From Cocleimonas sp. (GTDB lineage Bacteria; Pseudomonadota; Gammaproteobacteria; Thiotrichales; Thiotrichaceae), in assembly GCA_023145535.1 (NCBI GenBank), contig JAGLDQ010000081.1:1-6498 (forward strand): a stretch of DNA of 6,498 nucleotides, read 5' to 3'. How positions within the stretch are numbered: position 1 is the first letter of the stretch; every line of letters begins with the position of its first letter. Positions 1 through 6,239 of the stretch are shown here, in pieces. The position numbers were made by a program, and so were the translations under genes. The notes beneath the pieces are model-generated. The model made no database searches and was not told the DNA's origin. It worked only from the letters and a program-made list of their open reading frames with translations.

Positions 1-687
1 GTGCTTCCACCCAGTTACCTTTGCTGTGGTTATCCACAAATGGCCGGCGGAGATGTTGAAAAAGGCACGCAAATATCAACCGATAACCGCGTCTTATTTC
101 ATCGCATCGCCCATGCCTTGGATTATTTGAAGATCAGTACGGTCATCGTCTCGTGTGGAACCTGTATGGATCAATTGCTTAAATATGAATTTGAAAAAAT
201 ATTCCCCAACTGCCGTTTATTAGACATTCATGAATATTTACTAGAAAAAAATGTCAAACTAAAAGGGGTTGAGGGCGTGAACTATGTTTACCATGACCCT
301 TGTCATAGCCCTATAAAAAACTACAACCCGACACAACTTACCGCCGATTTACTCGGGCAAACGGTTGAATTAACGGATCGATGCTGTGGAGAAGCAGGGA
401 CATTTGCCGTGAGTCGTCCTGATATTTCGAGTCAATTACGCTTTCGTAAGCAAGAAAGCCTAAAATTGAGCAAGCAAACCGTAAATGCGGATAACAGCAA
501 GGCAAAAACCAAAATACTCACCAATTGCCCCGCCTGTGTGCAAGGGTTATCGCGCTATAACGATGACACGGGGATGGAAACGGACTATATTGTGGTCGAA
601 ATGATGAAACATCTGTACGGAGAGGATTGGAATAAGCAATTTGTTGAGAAGATAGTAGAGGGTGGGATTGAACGAGTTTTATTGTGA
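1..687 (+). CDS. C-terminal part of a large FAD/Fe-S oxidoreductase (CCG cysteine-rich domains), 5' end outside window
   Basis: The frame is open from the first base and ends at a TGA, so the leading GTG is probably an internal valine rather than a start. Two cysteine-rich CCG (PF02754-type) units are visible. The first is cut at its N-terminus, with C8-C9-G and then C52-x-x-C55. The second is complete, with H-D-P-C101, C128-C129-G and C176-P-A-C179. This is the arrangement of HdrB, GlpC and LldE-like subunits, where the cysteines bind an Fe-S cofactor and pass electrons to or from a flavin domain. The wording of the tail (for example LLDIHEYLLEK, a YHDPCH motif, and a GGIERVLL terminus) matches my recollection of the end of the very long FAD-linked oxidase/Fe-S fusion proteins with an N-terminal DUF3683-type region, about 1,200-1,300 residues, found in beta- and gammaproteobacteria. 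The flavin domain and substrate cannot be judged here. It is expected to be cytoplasmic, possibly membrane-associated. The CCG assignment is firm; the full-length family is inferred. Confidence 0.88.
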   Translation: MLPPSYLCCGYPQMAGGDVEKGTQISTDNRVLFHRIAHALDYLKISTVIVSCGTCMDQLLKYEFEKIFPNCRLLDIHEYLLEKNVKLKGVEGVNYVYHDPCHSPIKNYNPTQLTADLLGQTVELTDRCCGEAGTFAVSRPDISSQLRFRKQESLKLSKQTVNADNSKAKTKILTNCPACVQGLSRYNDDTGMETDYIVVEMMKHLYGEDWNKQFVEKIVEGGIERVLL

Positions 688-796
688 TGTTCTGGCATTA
701 ATCAACGAGGAGCATTCTATTGTTTAAATTTGTTTAAGCTCTGTTGGTAAGATTCTCTATTCTATGCCTTTATCTTGTTACGAAGCGCCTATCACG

Positions 797-836
797 CAAT
801 AAGCCGACTAACCTCTAAATTTTAGTCGGCTTATTG
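797..836. terminator. Hairpin terminator between convergent genes, possibly bidirectional
   Basis: A perfect inverted repeat of 15 bases has arms at 797-811 and 822-836 (core AAGCCGACTA / TAGTCGGCTT) and a 10-base loop. It lies 110 bases after the stop of the oxidoreductase on the plus strand and 70 bases after the stop of the convergent minus-strand gene, so it can serve both. The base of the stem is A/T-rich (CAATAA / TTATTG), but no long uridine run follows on either strand, so efficiency is uncertain. The other hairpin nearby (arms 860-865 and 875-880) is only six base pairs and was not called. Confidence 0.65.
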
Positions 837-906
837 ATAACATTCAAGTGGCTCAGTATCGTGTAGACATGACATACACGGCCTAAACTAACCCACTACA
901 CCCTAC

Positions 907-1761
907 TTATTGAGCAATCGGTGCTTTCATTTCTTGAAATTTTTGCTGAAGCGCTGCCCCAGATCTAGAAATAGGTTTCTGTCCTTTTCCTTTGTCACTC
1001 TTCATCATTTGTAGAAATTTATTCGTCGTTCTAGATGATGCGCTATTTTTTAGCGCCTTACCATGTGGTCTATACTTTCGTATACAGCAGGTTCTTGCCA
1101 AAATAGCAGTCCGCTTCACATTAGTATCATCACCGACCGCATAACTAAACTTAAAGGTTCCGCCATTGATTAACTGCGAACTTGTAAGATGCAACGGAGA
1201 TCCCCAATTGAAATTAGGATAAATCGCAGAACTATGATTAGTAAAAGGAGGATTTGGATAAAAAGAAATTCCAGGAGTAGAGACAGGGTTTGTCATAAAT
1301 CCATCTCCTGCTGGAGGCCCACCAGAAAAAGCATTACCTGACCAAATATCTTCAGGAAGTTTACGACTCTGGTTCATATAAAACCAACCTTCTTTGATCA
1401 TACAACAAGACCCTGTCAATTTTCTTGTATTAAACGTATGTGTTAGCGTTTTGTTAAGGTAAGCATTCACGCCATCAAACTTGCGTGGAGTAATACCAGG
1501 CAACACGATATGGGGTGCAGCACTTGGCGTTCCAGAGACCGGAGACCACAGTATTTTATACTGTTGCTCTAACCCCTCTGGACACCCCTTTCCTCTAGCC
1601 ATCTTTGCCTTATTTAAATTTTTCTGCATAAAAGCAGGTATTTTTTCAGCAGAACTAACCGATGTTGAATAGGAAGCAGTCCCTACGAATAAAAAGGCTC
1701 CCATACAAACGATTGAAAGAACCCTTCGTTGTTTTAATGGCGAATGTATAATATTGTTCAT
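907..1761 (-). CDS. Exported protein of unknown function with paired cysteines
   Basis: I do not recognise this protein of 284 residues. The start is well supported: AAGGAG lies eight bases before the ATG. The N-terminus has a basic stretch (KQRR, 10-13), a hydrophobic core (about 14-30) and a likely signal-peptidase I site after V-S-S-A38, so it should cross the inner membrane. The mature part has five cysteines: C60 in a KGCPEG motif and two adjacent pairs, C119-C120 and C225-C226, which could form disulfides in the periplasm. The middle (about 140-195) is rich in Gly, Pro, Asn and aromatic residues, as in extended or beta-rich exported proteins. The tail (about 227-284) is basic and probably disordered. 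It appears to be a single-gene unit, with 575 bases of AT-rich DNA upstream and the shared hairpin at 797-836 downstream. I found no convincing promoter by eye. That it is a real exported protein is well supported; its role is unknown. Confidence 0.8.
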   Translation of the reverse strand: MNNIIHSPLKQRRVLSIVCMGAFLFVGTASYSTSVSSAEKIPAFMQKNLNKAKMARGKGCPEGLEQQYKILWSPVSGTPSAAPHIVLPGITPRKFDGVNAYLNKTLTHTFNTRKLTGSCCMIKEGWFYMNQSRKLPEDIWSGNAFSGGPPAGDGFMTNPVSTPGISFYPNPPFTNHSSAIYPNFNWGSPLHLTSSQLINGGTFKFSYAVGDDTNVKRTAILARTCCIRKYRPHGKALKNSASSRTTNKFLQMMKSDKGKGQKPISRSGAALQQKFQEMKAPIAQ

Positions 1762-1769
1762 TTTTAAAA

Positions 1770-1775
1770 CTCCTT
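1770..1775 (-). promoter_or_regulatory. Ribosome binding site of the 284-residue exported protein gene
   Basis: On the minus strand this reads AAGGAG, followed by an eight-base spacer and the ATG at 1759-1761. It is a near-consensus Shine-Dalgarno sequence and fixes the start codon. Confidence 0.8.
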
Positions 1776-2147
1776 TGCAATATATATTATTGTTGTTAAT
1801 TGTTAATTTATATTAATGCCTCCATGAAAAAATAAAGCGCATAGCGTTATCACAATAAAAACGAGCATCTAAAAAAATATTATTTCTAAATACTACTATT
1901 ATCATTTGTATTAATAATCAGCGATGCTTTTAAATAATTTTTTTATGAAAATTAATACGCTTATTGAACATCTTGTCATTTTATATAAAAACACATGATC
2001 AGCATAAAATAGGAGTCCTTCAATAAGAAAAAGTTCTCCATTTGAATAATAGTAACTCACCCCATGTGCAACTTTATATCCGTTTCACATGAAATTAACT
2101 CCTTATTCAATTCTTTCATCTAAATAAAACAACACATTTTCATGAAG

Positions 2148-2300
2148 TTATCGATTTTTATCAGCTAAAAAGTTCTCTTTGTAACTTAAATAAAAATTGG
2201 TGAAAATATTAATATCTAATAGAACTAGAGTTTGGGTCTCTGTATTTTCCACTGACCTATCATCCGCTCTTGCCACAGGCGGATTAACATTTCTATTTTT
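2148..2300 (-). other. Startless open frame, possible remnant of a coding sequence or dispersed repeat
   Basis: On the minus strand an open frame of 50 codons lies between stops at 2301-2303 and 2148-2150. It has no ATG; the only usable start is a GTG at 2274-2276, with no ribosome binding site before it. The part nearest its beginning (peptide PPVARADDRSVENTETQT) is GC-richer than the flanks and looks more like protein than the surrounding AT-rich sequence does. An imperfectly placed inverted repeat (ATCCGC 2262-2267 / GCGGAT 2279-2284, loop of 11) sits inside it. It may be the eroded end of a lost gene or a copy of an interspersed repeat; chance is also possible. I assign no function. Confidence 0.25.
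2262..2284. repeat. Short hairpin downstream of the envelope operon
   Basis: Six-base arms ATCCGC (2262-2267) and GCGGAT (2279-2284) flank an 11-base loop, 52 bases beyond the lipoprotein stop codon. It could be a weak terminator for the minus-strand operon, but no uridine run follows it on that strand. On the plus strand a T-rich run follows only after a gap of several bases. The role is uncertain. Confidence 0.3.
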
Positions 2301-2336
2301 TTATTGTGTTAGAAGAAATTATATCGCATCATTTTA

Positions 2337-2900
2337 TTATTCATCCAAACTCTCAAAAATACCGTTAGTTAACGTTATAACAATCGCTTTTCCCTCACTG
2401 CATTGAGGATCACCCACACAACGTACACGAGCTTCAATAATGCTTTTGTTTTTCATCGCGACAAGCCTATTACTTTGTGTATCTGCAAAAGCTTTCTCGC
2501 CTGCTCCTTTAACTTCCTCTGTTTTTGTCGCATTTAAGTAGGATACTTTTTTTATCAAAGCTTCATCCGTTGCATATTTTGAGTGTACTTTCCACAAGTC
2601 TACATGCACATCAAAAACAGCGCTTTGAGACTTAAAGCGATACCCACATTTTTTAGACTTATAATTAGGATTATTTTTTATCATCATCTCTGTCACAAGG
2701 TCTCTACTTTTCTCCAATTCAGTTGCATCATTGAAAGATGCTTTAATACTCTTTTCAAGGATCTCACACGTATTAATAGGCTTCTTATCAACTTTGCTTA
2801 TTGTTGTACTCTCCTCATTTGTATTTGAACTGGTTGATGATTCACCGCCACATGACACTAACATGGCTGAAACTAGAATAAGTTGTAGTAAATTATTCAT
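2337..2900 (-). CDS. Small lipoprotein of unknown function, DUF3558-like cysteine and motif pattern
   Basis: An exported lipoprotein of 187 residues from the chosen start. Two in-frame ATGs lie six bases apart (2904-2906 and 2898-2900). The GAGG at 2909-2912 is only two bases from the first but eight from the second, so the second is preferred; the longer form would have 189 residues. The signal sequence ends in a lipobox, L-V-S-C17, followed by G-G, then a Ser/Thr/Asn/Glu-rich tether to about residue 40. The mature domain has four cysteines (in NTC, KKC, VRC and PQC contexts) and a V-K-G-A-G-E-K-A-F-A-D motif. The order of an early cysteine, a C-x-Y near the middle and a G-x-G-x-x-A-F stretch followed by strands resembles DUF3558-type extracytoplasmic lipoproteins of actinobacteria. 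This is a resemblance only. It is the third gene of the minus-strand operon, 26 bases after the preceding stop. Residue +2 after the cysteine is Gly rather than Asp, which favours sorting to the outer membrane if the usual rule applies. Confidence 0.82.
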   Translation of the reverse strand: MNNLLQLILVSAMLVSCGGESSTSSNTNEESTTISKVDKKPINTCEILEKSIKASFNDATELEKSRDLVTEMMIKNNPNYKSKKCGYRFKSQSAVFDVHVDLWKVHSKYATDEALIKKVSYLNATKTEEVKGAGEKAFADTQSNRLVAMKNKSIIEARVRCVGDPQCSEGKAIVITLTNGIFESLDE

Positions 2901-2908
2901 TTGCATTT

Positions 2909-2912
2909 CCTC
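2909..2912 (-). promoter_or_regulatory. Ribosome binding site that decides the lipoprotein start
   Basis: The minus strand reads AAAGAGGAA just before two closely spaced ATGs. The spacing is two bases to the first ATG and eight to the second, so initiation at the second (2898-2900) is favoured. Confidence 0.65.
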
Positions 2913-2926
2913 TTTAAATTATCGGT

Positions 2927-3664
2927 TTATTGTTTTTTAATAACGCCATCAACATCCGCTCGACAGTTTATGTTCATACCACCCATGTTCATTGCCATTG
3001 TGATACTGGCTTTTACATTAATTTTCTTTGTATTGATCAAGGATAAATTTTGCACCATTTCCATACCACCACCTGGCATTTTTTGCATAGTTGCAGAAAC
3101 TTTCCATTGAGAAGGGGCTTGCTGTTGATAGTTAAATTTAATATGAGGTGGATACTGTGAAAAGAGCGGAGTGGGTTTCCAAGGATTAGCCCACTTTATT
3201 TTCATTGGCTTGCTTGATAAACCGGCCGGCATTGCCGCTTGTGCGCCTTGTGGACAACCTTTTGTAAAAACCATTGATGTCTGTGAAAATACCCATAAAC
3301 CTACTTCAGGCTGAATAGCTGACGATGTTTCATCAAATAGTTCAATGGGCTTTTTTTCATTTTCATCGTCAAAGATAAGTTTTATTTCAGGTGATCCTGT
3401 TCCACCATAACGCTTATGGATTTCATCAGGTGTTTCTGTTGTCCATACTGCTTTTTTGCCTACTTCAAAAATAAGGGTTGTTGCTCCATTGGTAGGCGCA
3501 CCAGAGAAACCTAATACAGAGACATTTATTTCCTTTGCTGTTTTTGGTGATGATACAAATTTAGTGTTTCCATTTTTATCAATATTAACAACAATAGTGG
3601 ATTCTGCATGAGCAATACCTAGCAAAAATAAACTGGTCATCAATAAACTTAACGTGTTTTTCAT
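2927..3664 (-). CDS. Periplasmic protein of unknown function with methionine-rich C-terminal part
   Basis: I do not recognise this protein of 245 residues. An upstream in-frame GTG (3677-3679) lies inside the VWA gene. The better start is the ATG at 3662-3664, preceded by GGAG at a seven-base spacing and separated from the VWA stop codon by one base, so the two are probably translationally coupled. Residues 1-20 form a classic signal peptide ending A-H-A, with cleavage before E21. The mature part has only two cysteines: C137 in a KGCPQG motif and C234 near the end, which might form one disulfide. Between about 193 and 230 methionines are frequent, including MQKMPGGGMEM and MAMNMGGM, a composition known from periplasmic copper-binding proteins but also compatible with packing on a partner. 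The phrases IKFNYQQQAPSQWKVSATM and SITMAMNM alternate like beta strands. It is the second gene of the operon and presumably works with the VWA protein and the lipoprotein. Confidence 0.85.
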   Translation of the reverse strand: MKNTLSLLMTSLFLLGIAHAESTIVVNIDKNGNTKFVSSPKTAKEINVSVLGFSGAPTNGATTLIFEVGKKAVWTTETPDEIHKRYGGTGSPEIKLIFDDENEKKPIELFDETSSAIQPEVGLWVFSQTSMVFTKGCPQGAQAAMPAGLSSKPMKIKWANPWKPTPLFSQYPPHIKFNYQQQAPSQWKVSATMQKMPGGGMEMVQNLSLINTKKINVKASITMAMNMGGMNINCRADVDGVIKKQ

Positions 3665-3665
3665 C

Positions 3666-6122
3666 TTATTTCTCCACACCTATTTTTTTAAGAGCGCTAT
3701 CAATCGCTTGTTGTGACATAACGTTGCCTACAGAAATTGTTTTTACTGCTTCGTCAGCCCGCTTTTTTTCATAAGAATCCGCTCGCCAAAATTCAACATT
3801 TTCTTGTAATGTCACCAAATTCCCGAGCGCATCATCAGGGATTCCTTTTGGAATACAGATTTTCTCTTCGCTTGATAAACGACCCTTTTTTCCAAATTCG
3901 ATACAGTTGTACATTGCATCAGTAGCTTGCCGTGGGTTTAAAATAAACCAAGCACTGTTTTTTGTATTAACGAAAATAATGGTTGGAATTTCAGCTTTGA
4001 TACCCGCAGCCGTTGTATAGAAATAGGGTTCTTCTATGGCCCAATCTTTCAGGAGGGGTAATCCTTTTAGCGCGGGCTTTTTATTATAGGTACACGATGC
4101 TTGCTTGCAGGTGAAGATTAGCTTATCCGCTGATTCCTTTAGATCATAAAGTAAGGATGTTGTAGAGATTGGCTTATCATTAACCACTATTTTTTGAAGA
4201 TAAACAGGGATTAACGCCACCTTACCTTTCGCCTGTAGATGACCTGTCCACAGCTCACGATCAAAAGTCGGCGTAATTCCTTTCCAAAAATGTTTAAAGA
4301 ATTTTTTATTATTGTCCTGAGTCAACCTGACTTCATGGCGACCTTTCATCGTCTTAAAGGTAAAGGATAAGTTGTTATTTTTTCGCTTCATAATCACCTG
4401 ATCTTCATGAAGACTAGCGCCAAGCGACTCTGATTCTTGATATATTGCGTAGTAGGCGCCAGCAGAAACATCTCCTCTTTTATCAACAGAAGTAAGATGA
4501 AGTAGTTGATCCTCTTGAGAGGCTAATATCCACTTACCTTGCATCATGGCATAGACATTATTCCCTTTTGTCTTCTCACTATCCTCATCGGTTATTTCTT
4601 TTTTATTGCTAACTTCTTTACTTTCTGTGAGGTTGCTTACATGCAACTCTGCCAACTTAGCGGTTGTATTTTTCCCATCATGATCGTAATAACGCAGAAC
4701 AAGGTCATACGTTCCTTCTTTCTCTGGCGCTGTAAGGTATACCCCTTTCTTTTCAAAGGTATATTGCAACCATGTATCACTAATTTTCTTGCCCTTCTGC
4801 ATGATCTGCAAACTGTTATTACGATACCAATTGCCGTATAGCGTATAAGCAAATTTCTCTTTAGGCTTTACGCTTTCAGGAATCGTAAGAGAGCTCTTTG
4901 CTTCTTGTGCATATTCAATACTAAAGCTAGCCACTTGTTCTTTTAACCCTTTTGGCGTAATGACAATTTTATATTTCCCTGCCTTTTTAGGTGATTTTAG
5001 ACTGAGTTCTCTAATACCTTTCACTTCCCCCAGTAAAAATTCCCAATCTATTCGTTTTTGACCGTCTTGATAATCATCAGACACCAACATGGCGGTTAAC
5101 CTTGCATTCCTCTGCATCGATTGATCGAGTACTAACAGAAAACTCTGATCTTGACCCAACTGATAAGGCCCATAATTTTTTAATGTGAACTTAGGTTTTT
5201 GTACATAATAAGGAATGTCATACACCTCCCCCTCTTTTGCCGATATTTCTAATTCACCACGACCTTTAGGCCCTTTTGCCATCAGCAACCACTGACCTTT
5301 AGCGAGCTTCACTTTAAGCCCTTGAAGCACCTCTTTGGCATCAACCGTCTTACCCATGTCGATGACTTCATTTGTCTCTAGATTTTTGGCAGAATAGCGG
5401 ACTTCTGCTGGTCGAGCCGCCCCCGCTTTCTCAAGCACTCTAAGCACCATGTTAATGACTGCTGGCTCACTTTTTATCAGCTCAACTTGTTTAAGCGCCT
5501 CGGCTAATTCTTGAGAAGACTGTGGGCGTAAGAGTTTTCCTCCCGTCTTTTCGGGGATACAAGAAAGGCGATTCACTTCTTTTTCAGATAACCCAAAACC
5601 AACCACATGAGCACGTATCGTAATCCCTTCATCTGCGATTTTTTGAGCCAATACGCAGGGATCTTTACCGCACGTTTCCAAACCATCGGTGATCAGTATA
5701 ATGTCCGCTTCTTCCGCCGTTTTAGGGATTTGCTTAACCGCCAAAGCAAGAGAATCCGTTAAAGGTGTTTTTCCTTTAGGCTTTATTTTATTCAGTATTT
5801 TTAACAAGACTGAACTGTCTTGCCGTCCTATCGGAACGATCACTTCAATATCGGAACAGTCACCTTTACGGCTATGCCCATAAGCAATAATACCTAATGG
5901 GGTCTTTTGATCTCGACCTTTTAAATAGCCGCCAACCACTTCTTTAGCAACCTCAATTTTTGTGCGACCCTCTTTAAGTTTCCCCCACATCGAGCCAGAG
6001 GCATCAAAGATCATAATCGATGCTTTATCCTCATTTGCCATCAGCGAGAATGAGGATATTGAAAATAACAAAGTAGATAAAATCAGTATTTTTTTAACGT
6101 TAGGGTGCATAGAAGTTCTCAT
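3666..6122 (-). CDS. Exported VWA-domain protein with Ig-like repeats and an unassigned C-terminal region
   Basis: A protein of 818 residues with a signal peptide (basic H-P-N-V-K-K, hydrophobic core to about 28, likely cleavage after L-M-A29). Residues about 34-210 form a von Willebrand factor A domain with an intact MIDAS metal site: D40-A-S42-G-S44, T119 (GKTPLT) and D146 (ITDGLETC). Such domains bind protein partners through a divalent cation. Cysteines C89, C151, C156 and C188 could form disulfides. Residues about 222-305 and 310-405 look like beta-sandwich domains. About 411-497 resembles the repeat of other bacterial VWA proteins in which a 'PESV-x-P' start is followed by 'L-T-A-P-x-x-x-G-T-Y-D-L-x-x-R-Y'. 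A charged linker (about 498-520) leads to a C-terminal region (about 523-818) that I cannot assign. There is no transmembrane anchor after the signal peptide, so it is periplasmic or secreted. Met5 (6108-6110) is an alternative start; neither has a strong ribosome binding site, the nearest being GGGGA 13 bases before Met1. It is the first gene of the three-gene operon. Confidence 0.92.
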   Translation of the reverse strand: MRTSMHPNVKKILILSTLLFSISSFSLMANEDKASIMIFDASGSMWGKLKEGRTKIEVAKEVVGGYLKGRDQKTPLGIIAYGHSRKGDCSDIEVIVPIGRQDSSVLLKILNKIKPKGKTPLTDSLALAVKQIPKTAEEADIILITDGLETCGKDPCVLAQKIADEGITIRAHVVGFGLSEKEVNRLSCIPEKTGGKLLRPQSSQELAEALKQVELIKSEPAVINMVLRVLEKAGAARPAEVRYSAKNLETNEVIDMGKTVDAKEVLQGLKVKLAKGQWLLMAKGPKGRGELEISAKEGEVYDIPYYVQKPKFTLKNYGPYQLGQDQSFLLVLDQSMQRNARLTAMLVSDDYQDGQKRIDWEFLLGEVKGIRELSLKSPKKAGKYKIVITPKGLKEQVASFSIEYAQEAKSSLTIPESVKPKEKFAYTLYGNWYRNNSLQIMQKGKKISDTWLQYTFEKKGVYLTAPEKEGTYDLVLRYYDHDGKNTTAKLAELHVSNLTESKEVSNKKEITDEDSEKTKGNNVYAMMQGKWILASQEDQLLHLTSVDKRGDVSAGAYYAIYQESESLGASLHEDQVIMKRKNNNLSFTFKTMKGRHEVRLTQDNNKKFFKHFWKGITPTFDRELWTGHLQAKGKVALIPVYLQKIVVNDKPISTTSLLYDLKESADKLIFTCKQASCTYNKKPALKGLPLLKDWAIEEPYFYTTAAGIKAEIPTIIFVNTKNSAWFILNPRQATDAMYNCIEFGKKGRLSSEEKICIPKGIPDDALGNLVTLQENVEFWRADSYEKKRADEAVKTISVGNVMSQQAIDSALKKIGVEK
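3672..3675 (-). promoter_or_regulatory. Ribosome binding site inside the end of the VWA gene
   Basis: The minus strand reads GGAG, seven bases before the ATG of the 245-residue protein. It overlaps the last codons of the VWA gene, supporting translational coupling across the TAA-G-ATG junction. Confidence 0.7.
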
Positions 6123-6164
6123 ATTTTTGCTTGATCCCCGCTTAGAAGAAAGATGATGATAATA

Positions 6165-6192
6165 ATTCTAGTACAGCATCCGCTAAGTTCAA
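6165..6192 (-). promoter_or_regulatory. Candidate sigma-70 promoter of the VWA operon
   Basis: On the minus strand TTGAAC (6187-6192) is followed after 16 bases by TAGAAT (6165-6170). These match the -35 and -10 consensus at four and five of six positions. Transcription would start near 6158, giving a leader of roughly 36 bases before the ATG at 6122. Read by eye only; AT-rich DNA gives chance matches. Confidence 0.4.
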
Positions 6193-6239
6193 CTAATAAC
6201 TTAAAGTCTAAATTCTCACCCATTATTTAGCCGAAATGA

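Larger units (their letters stand above)
1762..2336. other. AT-rich intergenic region without a convincing gene
   Basis: About 575 bases between the 284-residue protein gene and the end of the envelope operon. Most of it is very AT-rich, with many stops in all frames. Small structures seen are a tandem TGTTAAT (1794-1807), a palindrome TTTCACATGAAA (2083-2094), a ten-base palindrome ATATTAATAT (2206-2215), and an 11-base direct repeat AAAAAGTTCTC at 2028-2038 and 2167-2177. All could arise by chance in such sequence. The promoter of the 284-residue protein gene must lie here unless it is read from the operon upstream, but no clear -35/-10 pair stands out. The part around 2220-2290 is richer in G and C and is described separately. 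Confidence 0.6.

Noticed and set aside
1..3. GTG at base 1 as a start codon for the oxidoreductase
   Set aside because: Starting here would cut a CCG domain in half, and the family is far longer; the codon is simply the window edge within a longer gene.
860..880. Inverted repeat CGTGTA / TACACG after the 284-residue protein gene
   Set aside because: It has only six base pairs, a nine-base loop and no following T-run; the much stronger hairpin at 797-836 explains termination.
2028..2177. 11-base direct repeat AAAAAGTTCTC, possible target duplication or attachment sites
   Set aside because: The two copies are 139 bases apart with no integrase, transposase or matching inverted ends between them; chance is likely in AT-rich sequence.
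2197..2406. Plus-strand open frame of 69 codons in the AT-rich spacer
   Set aside because: It begins with TTG, lacks a ribosome binding site, reads into the antisense of the lipoprotein gene, and has the hydrophobic composition typical of chance frames in AT-rich DNA.
4539..4852. Open frames on both strands inside the VWA gene
   Set aside because: They lie fully within the well-supported 818-residue reading frame, have no start signals of note, and are shadows of it.
5689..6156. Two plus-strand open frames antisense to the start of the VWA gene
   Set aside because: They are antisense shadows of the VWA domain and signal peptide, with no plausible ribosome binding site or domain.
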